The notes under the pieces are model-generated. The model worked only from the letters and a program-made list of their open reading frames with translations, did not search any database and was not told the origin of the DNA. Made by a program: the position numbers and the translations under genes. Source: Candidatus Absconditabacterales bacterium (GTDB lineage Bacteria; Patescibacteriota; Gracilibacteria; Absconditabacterales; Absconditicoccaceae). From it: a DNA stretch of 22,468 bases. Of this stretch, positions 8,223 to 17,054 are shown one piece after another. Position 1 is the stretch's first letter. The number at the start of each line of letters is the position of its first letter. The DNA is taken from the NCBI GenBank assembly GCA_937965925.1, contig CALCME010000069.1:1-22468 (forward strand), given 5' to 3'.

Positions 8223-10550
8223 TTATATCTTCTTTCTCTGTAACCTAATACTATTTCCAATAACTGCTAGGTCACTCATAGCCATTGCAGCTCATTCGAA
8301 TGCGGGATTTAGAAGAATTCATCGTGGAATAAAAAATGCTCACGCTGCGAGAGGTATTCAGATGATATTGTAAGAGAATGCCCAGATAAGATTCTGAACG
8401 ATTGCACTGTGCGTGAGTTTACTTATGCGTATTGCTTTGAGTAGTTTTGATATGTCTCCATGAAGAAGTGTCATATCTGATGATTCGATCGCGATGTCTG
8501 TTCATGTACTCATAGCTATACCTACGTCTGCTTGTGCAAGAGCTGGTGCATCATTTATTCCATCTCATATCATCACCACAAAATCGCTATTCTTCGTATC
8601 TTGTGGTGTTGCTGGGAGTTCGCTCGGACAGCATCAATTGTTACTGTCATCTCACTTTTTCGTTGGTGAACTTTTTTTGCTTATAGACTGTACGAGTAGA
8701 GCTTTGTCTTCAGGTGAAACTTCAGCATATCGTTTTTTGATTCAAAGTTGTTCGGCTATTGCTTTTACAACATTGGTGTGATCCCCGCTAATGATGATTG
8801 CCTCTTTTCATTCAGCTTGGAGTTTTTTAATGGTTGCAATTGATTCTGGTTTTAGTGTGTCAGCAAGTCACAACACTGCAAGAATATTCTTCTCGTCTAC
8901 AAGGCAGATTGGGGTAATTGCTTGAGTGCTCAGTGAGTGTATTACTTTCTCATCAAGGGGGTATCCGTTTGCTTTCACCCATTTTGGACTTGCTACGGTG
9001 TATTTTTTTCATCAGACATGTGCGGTAACTCCTGATCAAACAATAGTGGTGAAATCTTTTGCTAACACTGTTGTGTCTATGTTGTCGTTTTCTTGTCTAT
9101 AGTGCTTGGTGATAGCTGTTGCTAATGGGTGATTTGCCTCTGATTCTATAGCGTAGAGAATGTTTGATATTAAACTTTTGTCTCAGTAGTATTCTTCAGC
9201 TATTACCTTGGGTTTTCACTCAGTGAGTGTTCCTGTTTTGTCGAAGATGAAGCTTGTTGCCTTTCTTAATTTTAGGAGTCATCTTGCGTCTTTACATAAG
9301 ATTCAATTTTTGGCGAGATGTCACACTCATGTCGTGACAGCCATTGGCGTGGCAAGTCAAATTCAACATGGACACGCTATTACAAGAACTCAAATGAATG
9401 ATGCAACTGCTATACTAATATGTTTGTCTCATACTCGTCCTTCTCAAAAGAAGAACCAAACGAGTGCTGATCAGATCGCGACACATAAGACCAGTGGAAT
9501 AAATCGTTTCATGATACGATCAACCAATGATTGAATTGCAGGTCTTGATTGCTGAGCCACCGTAACGATATCAATTATTTTTGAAAGATATCATTCTGAA
9601 CTCGTCGCGGTAATTGTTCATAACAAAGATCAATTAAGATTTACTGTTCATCAGATAAGTGTGTCTCAAACTGATTTCAACACAGGTAACGACTCTCCGG
9701 TAATCATAGACTCGTCGATATCTGCTGATCATTGTTTTATGATGCAATCCAGGGGAACTTTCTCTCCGGACTTTATGCGTACGTTATCCGATGCACGTAA
9801 TTCTTCTACTCCAATTTCTGTTTCTGATCAGTCGGTATTGATACGAAGAGCATTTTTTGCCTGGAGATTCAAGAGTGCTTTGATTGCCTCTCCAGATTTT
9901 GTCATCGTGCGATGTTCTAGATACTTCCCGAGTGAGATGAATCAAATTACCACAATTACTGCTTCATAGTATACCATGCTAGTATCTATGTATGCAGAGA
10001 GTGGTTTCTCAAAAGAAGAAACAATGAAACTATAGATATATGCGGTTCCAGTTCAAAGTCATACTAGTGTGTCCATACTAACAACACCATTCAAGAAGTA
10101 TCTTTTCACAGCTTGTAAATATTTCTGTCAGACAACAAAAAGCATAATCGTCGCGGCAGCAAGGAGAAAATTACGAAAGAGATTATGTACTGGTTCTGAC
10201 ATGGGTTCTCGTCGTCCTTGACCTGCTCAAATCATCCATCCCATATCAACTAGACCTACCATAACAAGAGGAATTGCTATCATCAAATTACGATATTCGA
10301 TTGATTTTTCGAGTGCTTGAGGATCATTGGTAGACCCTGATGATCAGAGAATCAGATTATATCAATATGTTTGAAGTTCAGTGTCGATCTCTTTGGGGGT
10401 AGTTTGTTGTTCGTCGAACTCATACGTTACTTTCTTGTTCTCTACATCGACATAACACGATGATATCCCAGGAATGGCCAAAGACTTCTCTTTCACGATA
10501 GCAGCACATGAGACACAATCTATTCCTTGAATAGGAAATGTTTCTTTCAT
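8223..10550 (-). CDS. copA: Copper-exporting P1B-type ATPase CopA
   Basis: This 775-residue protein has one N-terminal heavy-metal-associated domain with GIDCVSCA (Cys12, Cys15). Membrane helices follow, including the family segment SMDTLVGLGTGTAYIYS. The actuator motif is SMITGESLPV. The transmembrane metal site is CPC (393-395), followed by GIGLATP. The phosphorylation motif is DKTGT starting at Asp437, with an HP motif (NHPLA) and GDGIND starting at 662. The C-terminal helix pair contains NLIWAFSYNIIGIPLAAG and a late MAMSDLAVIGNSIRL. CPC with the YN and MxxSS-type (here MAMSDL) signatures indicates Cu(I) export from the cytoplasm. An unusual insert of about 28 residues, containing a Cys-Cys pair, precedes GDGIND. 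It follows the TauE/SafE fusion gene by 35 bases on the same strand, forming a copper operon. It ends at TAA. Confidence 0.96.
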
Positions 10551-10585
10551 AGAAGCGATATCTTTGTAAATAAAAACTTTTAAAA

Positions 10586-11890
10586 TTATCCTTGAACTAC
10601 AATAGTTCAGTGATTAGATCAGGTACTACACGTAAGGCGATATGTTCCTGCTTGTACTGGATTGAATGCGAAGGTGATTGGCACTCACTGTTGTACTGCA
10701 TGTCTTGTTCCGTCTGGTAGATTAATGATGGATTTGCATCATATTCCGTTCATCAATGGGTCTATCGTGATTTGATAACTTTTGTTACTTGCTAATAAAA
10801 TGTCCATTGGTTCGAGTCTGTTTCATAGGTGACTCCAGGTAAGGGGTTCGATTGTTGCTTGAACTATTCACTGTTCACTAGGTGATCCTGTTCATCCGTT
10901 CATAGCTGTATACCCATTTCAAAACGTCATGAGACCAAAAGCAATGAGTAATCATGCGACAACCTTATTAAACATTTTCATTTTTGATTTGAAATATCCT
11001 GCACTCATTCAGAGTCATAGTAGTAGTGGGATTGTTCAAAGTCAATAAGCTCAGAGTATGAGTGCTCATTGAACTGCTGAACCAGTTTGCATCGCAAATA
11101 ATTGCATACTTTGAGTGAATCAACACGGCAAGAAGAAGGTTAATGCTCAGACAACAAGTGCGTATTTTGGATCATTAAGCTTTTTAATGATTTTTTCTGT
11201 TCCACCTGGAAGGTGAAATCATCGTTTGGTAATACTTGGAACAAATCAGAATATTTGTAGTCAGACATAGGCTAAAATGAGCCCAACAATCATCATAAGA
11301 ACAGCATTAAACGTTGGAGATATTTGAAACGACTGCCCAACATATCACAAGAGTGCTCATCATCAGATGAATGCTGCCATTCTTCAAGCATGGAAAAGTC
11401 CTTGTGTTTTGAGGAGGTTGCTCCAGTTTTTATCCTCAAGTGCTTCTACATAACTTACCACTATTCAACCAGTAACTGCAAGACAACTTGACCCACAAGC
11501 AACAAGTCATACAAGAAATGCTACTCATAGTCACATGTTTGGTCAGTACTCTCAGATATATTTTGTAAGATCAAATTGCATAAACACTCGAAGAAGGGTG
11601 AAGATTCATGCTCAGATTGCAAACTGTTCGATTCGTTGATCTGGTGAAAGTGATGATCACTGTTGTGATGCTTCTTTGTGTTCTGAGAGAGAGTAGTCGT
11701 GTTCTGTAAGGATTGCATTAAGTTTGTCTCGATCATCTTTTGATGTATATTCTAGCGTCATTTTCCCTGTTTTGTGTGAAAGTGCGTGTACCTTTATGCT
11801 CGGTACTGCATCAAGTGCATCACGAAGAACTGTCTCACATGAGACGCAATCCATTCATTGCACATAGACGGTCTTTTTTGTTGTTTTCAT
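10586..11890 (-). CDS. Copper fusion protein: HMA domain, TauE/SafE (DsbD-like) membrane domain, cupredoxin-like tail
   Basis: This 434-residue protein has three parts. First comes a heavy-metal-associated domain with GMDCVSCE (Cys15, Cys18). The second is a multi-helix TauE/SafE or DsbD-like membrane domain (about 90-325). It carries VACGSSCLAVTGGI in its first half and FFLPCGFTQSMQLFAMQTGS in its second, each with a Cys-containing helix. The third is an extracytoplasmic beta-rich domain (about 340-434) with GIGCKSIINLP and GTYRLTCSTGSNHGTIVV, like the cupredoxin-like tail found on this family. I know this arrangement from bacterial copper-handling proteins labelled 'sulfite exporter TauE/SafE family'; the name reflects fold, not sulfite transport. 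Beside copA it probably moves or loads copper across the membrane. It starts with ATG just before repeats that may be regulatory. Confidence 0.9.
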
Positions 11891-11924
11891 CTTATAGGTT
11901 GTTTCAAACGAATAAATAGTGAGT

Positions 11925-11990
11925 ACTAGCACAACTCATCACGATAGTTCGTAGTTGCGTAGTGTTATAGTAGTGTTATAGTAGTATATA
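11925..11990. promoter_or_regulatory. Inverted repeat and tandem 11-mers upstream of the copper operon
   Basis: ACTAGCACAACT and AGTTGCGTAGT (11925-11936 and 11953-11963) form an imperfect inverted repeat with a 16-base spacer. It overlaps a tandem array with two exact copies of GTAGTGTTATA followed by a third, degenerate copy (GTAGTATATA), spanning 11959-11990. The block is 35 to 100 bases upstream of the copper fusion gene on the minus strand, a natural place for an operator of a metal-responsive regulator. Read on the minus strand, the 11-mers also contain TATAAC, which resembles a -10 element. Function is inferred from position only. Confidence 0.4.
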
Positions 11991-12304
11991 GGTATCTAGT
12001 ATAGTAAAAAACAAAAATAATGTATAAAGATCGAAAGATTCTTGTCTGTTTTTTGGTGACAAAATTTTGTTTCTGTGTGTAATATATTCGAAGAAGATTA
12101 CATCGAAACTGTCTTCGGAGTTCTCTTTAAGACGAAGAAAACGAAACGTGAATATAAAATGAACTTCTTCGAACGAAACAAATTCTAAGAATTTATTTTA
12201 TTTGTGACCGTCTCCATTTGAGTAGCTTTTTTATCAAAAGTTTGTCTGTTGTAAAGAGAAAGAGTACGTTCATAGTGATTTTCTTCTCGATTTTTCATGG
12301 TAGA

Positions 12305-12333
12305 TTGATACACACTAGAGTATTGATTATTTT
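12305..12333 (+). promoter_or_regulatory. Sigma-70-type promoter for moxR
   Basis: TTGATA and TATTTT are separated by exactly 17 bases. They lie so that a start site about seven bases downstream would leave a leader of roughly 20 bases before the moxR ATG. Five of six bases match the -35 consensus and four of six match the -10. Confidence 0.5.
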
Positions 12334-12359
12334 ATTTACTTCACTCAAAAAAAACGCAT

Positions 12360-13346
12360 ATGAATGCAGATGCACTTCAAGAAGATATCACGTATATATC
12401 AGAACAAATTAAAGCTCTGATAGCCGAAGTTCAAAAGGTGGTAATCGGACAAGATGTACTTATTAGAAATATGGTCATAGCCTTGTTTGCAAGAGGACAT
12501 ATTATCTTAGAGTGAGTGCCGTGACTAGCTAAAACTCTTTCTATAGAGACCCTTGCAAAAACGCTTGGTGTGGATTTCTCTCGTTTACAGTTTACTCCAG
12601 ATTTACTTCCATCTGATTTGATCTGATCTCAGATGTGGAATCAAAAAACGCATGAGTTTATGATCAAAAAATGACCTGTCTTTGCTCATTTTGTCCTCGC
12701 TGATGAGATTAATCGTGCTCCAGCAAAAGTACAATCTGCGCTCCTTGAAGCTATGGCTGAGAGACAGATCACCATTTGAGATCAGCGTTTTGTACTTGAG
12801 GAGCCATTTGTCGTGATGGCAACACAAAATCCTGTTGAACAAGAAGGAACCTATTCTCTTCCAGAAGCTCAACTTGATAGATTTCTTTTGAAAACAGTCT
12901 TGACCTATCCAACACCAGAAGAAGAAATTGAGATTATGAGAAGATTTAGTGGAGCATCACCGATACAGAACGTACATGAGATTATCCCTCATGAGGATAT
13001 TTTAAAGATGCAGAATGCGATTGATCTGGTTCATGTTTCAGATGCAATGTATGGATATGTGAGAGATCTTGTTCTGGCTACCAGGGATCCCAAAACATAC
13101 TGATGTGATCGTCTTACTCCATATCTGCAGTTTGGGTGATCGCCTAGAGCTTCACTTGCTCTTGTGCGTGCAGCAAAGGTAATGGCAGTAATTCATGGAA
13201 GATCGTTTGTGATTCCTGAGGATGTGCAAGAAATCGTGACCGATGTACTGAGGCATAGACTCATTCTCACCTTTGATGCAATCGCAGATGGCGTCACAAG
13301 TGAGGATATTATTGCAGAAATCGTGAAGACGATTCCGACAGTCTAG
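12360..13346 (+). CDS. MoxR-family AAA+ ATPase
   Basis: This 328-residue protein starts [10 protein letters not shown]. The family motif VVIGQD (27-32) precedes Walker A EGVPGLAKT (51-59, both glycines TGA). Walker B is [20 protein letters not shown] (111-130), and sensor 1 lies in [23 protein letters not shown] (153-175), all very typical of MoxR. The C-terminal lid contains [18 protein letters not shown] and ends in a short helical tail. MoxR ATPases act with DUF58 and VWA proteins as chaperone-like systems that mature or stabilise envelope and metal-containing proteins. A DUF58 gene follows on the same strand after about 300 bases, and a BatD-like gene lies on the other side of the copper operon. 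A terminator follows directly, so moxR may be transcribed separately from the DUF58 gene. Confidence 0.95.
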
Positions 13347-13349
13347 TTG

Positions 13350-13385
13350 AAAAAAAAGGACGGAGGAGTAGTATCGACTCCGCCC
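13350..13385 (-). terminator. Rho-independent terminator of the small minus-strand gene
   Basis: Read on the minus strand, GGGCGGAG pairs with CTCCGTCC (eight pairs, one G-U), with a 12-base loop, and is followed by eight T. It starts about eight bases after the stop codon of the 44-residue gene and ends just outside the moxR stop codon. Confidence 0.75.
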
Positions 13386-13386
13386 T

Positions 13387-13417
13387 GGAGAACCTAATTT
13401 TTGTTCTCCATTTTTTT
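13387..13417 (+). terminator. Rho-independent terminator of moxR
   Basis: GGAGAAC pairs perfectly with GTTCTCC across a nine-base loop, followed by A and then seven T. It lies 40 bases after the moxR stop and overlaps the last codons of the small gene on the opposite strand. Confidence 0.8.
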
Positions 13418-13528
13418 CCCGATTATCCCTATAAGGGATACTGAGAAAACTACAAAGAATAGTATTCCTATTCCATATGGTAGTCTCTCAGCATTGTAAG
13501 CGAGAAAAATACTTAAATAAAAAATCAT
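13394..13528 (-). CDS. Small membrane protein, 44 residues
   Basis: This minus-strand frame runs from ATG to TAG and needs no UGA codon. The protein begins MIFYLSIFLAYNAERLPYGI and ends in a basic KKMENKN tail. It has a short hydrophobic start (2-11) and a clear transmembrane helix (about 16-37). I do not recognise a family. Support for a real gene: a promoter-like TTGACA...TACATT upstream, a leader with a strong hairpin, a membrane-protein-like composition, and a terminator right after its stop. It sits between moxR and the DUF58 gene, convergent with the former and divergent from the latter, so a role near the Bat-type proteins is possible but unproven. Confidence 0.6.
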   Translation of the reverse strand: MIFYLSIFLAYNAERLPYGIGILFFVVFSVSLIGIIGKKMENKN

Positions 13529-13575
13529 CGTTTTTTTATTTACACTATTTTCTTTTCCTCGGATTAGGGGAGACC

Positions 13576-13596
13576 GGCTTCTCTTGTTGAAAAGCC
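13576..13596 (-). other. Hairpin in the leader of the small membrane-protein gene
   Basis: In minus-strand RNA, GGCUUUUC pairs with GAGAAGCC (eight pairs, one U-G) around a five-base AACAA loop. No U run follows, so it is not a terminator. Neighbouring GGGG and CCCC runs could form a competing fold. The match is worse in plus-strand RNA (a C-A mismatch), which supports a role on the minus strand. Confidence 0.45.
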
Positions 13597-13615
13597 CCGC
13601 ATACTAAGAAGAATA

Positions 13616-13643
13616 AATGTACACAAAAAAAAAGTTTTGTCAA
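13616..13643 (-). promoter_or_regulatory. Promoter for the small minus-strand gene
   Basis: On the minus strand, TTGACA is a perfect -35 match, and TACATT follows after 16 bases (four of six matches to the -10). Transcription from here would give a leader of about 80 bases. The site is only 10 bases from the start codon of the divergent DUF58 gene. Confidence 0.5.
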
Positions 13644-13653
13644 CATATTGCGT

Positions 13654-14586
13654 ATGCAGATAAATCCAGCACTACAGTCACTTCATTTGAAACTAGGACG
13701 TTCGATCACGTCACAGTTTTTGTGATCGTATGTGACGAAATATACCGGGCAGGGAATAGAGTTCGCTGATATAAGACAGTATGTTCAAGGGGATGATATC
13801 AAGCGTATCGACTGGAAGACATCTGCAAAGAAAGGTGAATGGTACTCCAAGAAATATGTCGAAGAAAGGCAGCTGAGGGTGTGGTTTGTGAAATGATCGT
13901 TGCTGTCTCGTAGTGTAGCATTGAAAAACAAGAGAGATGAACTGATCTATGCTCTATGATATGCCGCACTCAAAAATGGAGATAGAATCTGATCGATTCA
14001 AGATGATCGTTGATCAGTCCACGTAGAGAAGATGAGTGGAAAATGGGAGGCAGTTCGAAGAATGCTCTCTGATAACAGTTGAAGTGACCAACGCACAGAC
14101 ATGAGTACTGATACCGCTATCAGCACAGTTGCAAAAAAGCGATGAGATCTATTTTCCTATATCTTACGCTGACCGAACGCACAAAAGAACGAGAAAAAAC
14201 CACTATCACTCAATGAACTCCTTGCTGTCATGGTTCGTCTGCGTATAAAAGGATCATTACTCGTGATTCCTTGCTTTGATCTACAGGTAGATCATGCTTT
14301 GATAAAAAAACTGTGACATGAGAATGAGATTTTGTTTGTGCATCTGTTCCATAAAGCAGAACGCACTGGACACGATGAGTTTCCTTATCTTCAATTCTGA
14401 ACGGGATCAAAGAGTGTATGTATATGAACATGACCTGGTGCTCAAAAGGAAAGAGATGAGTATATCCGTCATGTAAATGAACTCCTAGAAACGACAAAAA
14501 GAACTGTTCAATCGGTGGGCGGAACGTATCTTTTGTTAGATGAGACAAGTGATGTTGTCAGAGAGATTATGTTGAAAATGAGATAG
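13654..14586 (+). CDS. DUF58-domain protein (Bat-type, MoxR-associated)
   Basis: This 310-residue protein begins MQINPALQSLHLKLGRS. It then has the DUF58 hallmark GIEFADIRQYVQGDDIKRID (34-53), followed by WKTSAKKGEWYSKKYVEERQ. The second half has alternating hydrophobic strands (GSLLVIPCFDL, NEILFVHLF, GTYLLLDETSDV) consistent with a degenerate VWA-like fold. There is no transmembrane helix, so it is probably cytoplasmic or peripheral. DUF58 proteins are the usual partners of MoxR ATPases, and this one lies downstream of moxR. A one-helix membrane protein follows after 73 bases. It ends at TAG. Confidence 0.93.
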
Positions 14587-14659
14587 AGGTTCCGTATAGA
14601 CAAGATTAGTATAAGATTCCCGTATATCGTCCGCTTTTTTGCTTCTGTTTTTTTGTTGC

Positions 14660-15151
14660 ATGTCTTGAGATTCCCTCTATGTATATGACTATATCGATCA
14701 ACTTCCCTTTTTATGGGGAGAGTTGTTTTGATGGCGGACTGTAGTCTGGGGAGTTATCTCTGTTATACTTATTGGCTTGTTTTGGAAAAAAAGAACAGCA
14801 CCAGTTTCTATTCATGAAGCTGAAACGCTAGATGAACGTGTGCTTGAAGTGGTCTATGACGAAGAGGCGTTGATGCATCGCTTTATGGAGCTTGAAGAGA
14901 ATATCTTAACGATGAAGCACGACGAGCGATATGGTACCTACCAGTCACTCTTGAGAGAGTATATCTTGTGAGTATATATGATTGATCTCACGAGTGCAAC
15001 GTATGCTGATGTCCAGAAGAGTGATCTGAATCAAGAAGTAAAATGACTCTTGGAAGAGACGTATTATTTTCCCTATCGTGATGAAATTTACGGTGAAAAT
15101 GTATCTATGAGTACCTATATACAAAAGGCGAAACGTATTATTTTTGATTAG
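14660..15151 (+). CDS. One-helix membrane protein, DUF4381-like in layout
   Basis: This 163-residue protein has a short extracytoplasmic start (YIDQLPFLWGELFGW) and one transmembrane helix at about 25-42. A basic stop-transfer (FWKKR) leads to a cytoplasmic helical domain with SLLREYIL and a final QKAKRIIFD. In Bat operons a DUF4381 protein with this layout (proline/leucine start, single helix, then a helical domain ending with a 'YxP' segment and a basic helix) follows the DUF58 gene. Here YYFPYRDEIYG fits that 'YxP' position. Motif similarity is weak, so the family call is by architecture and neighbourhood. The ATG at 14660 is the first after an in-frame TAA. Its TAG stop is immediately followed by a possible ATG of the next gene (TAGATG), suggesting coupled translation. 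Confidence 0.8.
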
Positions 15152-15160
15152 ATGTTTATC

Positions 15161-16924
15161 ATGAGTAAGAAAACTGTACGTGAGAGGGTGGTTCGTTTCT
15201 TTCATATCGCCCCTGTCCATCGAAAAGGGTATGCATGGATAATTTTTGGTGGAGTAGTTATCTGATTGGGATCCGTCTATACGGTTATTTTTCTTGAAAG
15301 AATTACAGCTTCGCTGGAGGATTGAAATGTATCTCAGATGCAGACGTATGCATTGTATCTGTTGTGAGTGGTGATTATCTTATTTCTTCAGAAATTATTC
15401 ATAAAGGTAAAAATGTTTCATACGATGTGAGTGGTGAGTGATAGTATAGATGAGATCTACTTGGAAAAATTTATCCGTGCAGACAATAATGCTGTAGAAC
15501 GCGTATGAACTTGAAGAATGATTTCTGTGTATTCTAAATGAATCTGGATCCGGAATGATCTTTTGGTGCAAGTGTTTGTCTATGTTCCTATGATATTGGT
15601 GATTCTTGTTGTTTCTTTTGGTGAAGTCCTTCAGTTTGGATGGAACTATGTCTTGATCTGATTGGGTGTTATTGTTCTGGAGCTTCTCTGGATATTTTTG
15701 TTTAGATGATCTCTTAGATATCGGAAGCATAAAGCAAAAGATATTTCTATAGAAATAGACAGGCTAAGAGTGAAATGGTTTATGTCGAAGTTTGAAATGC
15801 TTCAGCAAGCAAGAATGGATACTGAAATTGGAACGAAAAAAGCACATACATACGAGTGGCGATGATATAAACATAGGCACAAAACTCTCCAAGCGTGGTC
15901 GTATGATTGATCAATATTGTTTACGAATTTTCTCTTGGTGTGAGTTGCGTATCGAGTATGAACGTGAGTATTGCAGTGACAGTACACATATGCTGATTTT
16001 GTTCTCTTGACGGGGCTTGTCTTGTTGTTCAAGAGAGAGATGTCTACTATTGTTTGATTTATCCAAGGGATGTCAGATAATCGAGTGCATCTAGAAAAGT
16101 TCCGAGCTCTTTTTGATCGTATAGGAGAGATGAAATGATATGAGTCATGAGCAACATTTGACTATAAGACATGAGATATTTCTTTGAAGTGAATTTCATA
16201 TGGATATACAGAAGAACTCGTATTCTCTGATTTTTCATTAGATATAAAGTGATGAAAGAAAACGGCACTTGTCTGAGTTTCTTGATCGGGAAAGTCTACC
16301 TTAGTGAAACTTATTGCAGGGTTCCTTACTATTTCTGAGTGAGAGATGTTTGTTGATGGACAGAACATGTCAGATGTCTCATTGAAATCATACTATCCAC
16401 ATGTGTGATATCTTACACAAGAACCTAGCGTGTTTGATGGAACGGTGAGAGAAAATCTCTTGTACTGATATAGTTGAACTGACGAGCACCTTCAAGAAAA
16501 AATTGAGGCTGCCTTGCTTGATGCTCATTGTGAATTTGTCCATACTCTTCCAAACTGATTGTGAACAGAAATTGGTGAGAAATGAGTAAGACTTAGTGGT
16601 TGACAAAGACAAAGATTGGCTCTTGCAAAAGTTTTTCTCAAGAATCCGTCAATACTGATTTTGGATGAGCCGACATCTGCACTCGATAGTTTCTCCGAAG
16701 AGTGTATTTCAGATTCTCTCAGTCGTTTGTTTGAATGACGTACGGTGCTCATTATTGCTCATAGACTTCAAACAGTTAAGAGTGCAGATGAAATTATTGT
16801 TCTTGGAACACATTCAGAAGAAAAGGAGGTATGAACTGTTATTTTAGAGAGAGGGACTCACGATGAACTTGTGGATATGTGATGACAATATGCAAATATG
16901 TTAGAACTCCAGAGTTGATTTTAA
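15161..16924 (+). CDS. ABC exporter half-transporter (membrane and ATPase domains fused), first copy
   Basis: This 587-residue protein has an N-terminal membrane domain of about six helices (residues about 20-310) and an ATPase domain. Walker A is GVSGSGKST (372-380), the Q-loop segment is [13 protein letters not shown], and the signature is [10 protein letters not shown] from 478. Walker B is [14 protein letters not shown] with the catalytic Glu present, and the H-loop is [10 protein letters not shown]. The layout is that of type IV (MsbA-like) exporters, which work as dimers to move lipids, peptides or drugs outward. The start could also be the in-frame ATG nine bases earlier, which touches the previous stop. 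A small insert ([10 protein letters not shown]) sits before ERGTH near the end. Substrate is unknown. A close relative lies beyond secA. Confidence 0.95.
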
Positions 16925-16960
16925 GTCAATCGGTAGTGCGTAAACAGTGCCATTAATTGA

Positions 16961-16988
16961 TTGCAAGTATTCGCCTTTTCGCTATAGT
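16961..16988 (+). promoter_or_regulatory. Sigma-70-type promoter for secA
   Basis: TTGCAA and TATAGT are separated by 16 bases in the 130-base gap before secA. Five of six bases match consensus in each element. The predicted leader is about 60 bases. Confidence 0.5.
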
Positions 16989-17054
16989 TCTTAGCATTGA
17001 GAAAAAACAAATAATTTGTTTGTATCGATTTTATCTTCTGAAAATTTCTTGTCC

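Larger units (their letters stand above)
11891..12359. other. Divergent intergenic region between copper operon and moxR
   Basis: This region of 469 bases lies between two divergently transcribed units and must hold both promoters. Contents I can see: an inverted repeat and triplicated 11-mers next to the copper operon; a TCTTCG...CGAAGA imperfect inverted repeat near 12112-12138; a perfect 15-base palindrome AAATTCTAAGAATTT at 12180-12194; and a good sigma-70-type promoter for moxR. A minus-strand frame of 37 codons (12298 to 12185, ATG to TAG) is open, but I have no reason to trust it as a gene. I found no CopY-type TACAnnTGTA box and no known riboswitch. Confidence 0.6.

Noticed and set aside
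8494..9969. Three plus-strand open frames inside the copA region
   Set aside because: They lie opposite copA, which has all P-type ATPase motifs on the minus strand.
12185..12298. Minus-strand frame of 37 codons in the copper/moxR intergenic region
   Set aside because: With only two stop codons in use, open frames of this length arise by chance; no promoter, family or terminator supports it.
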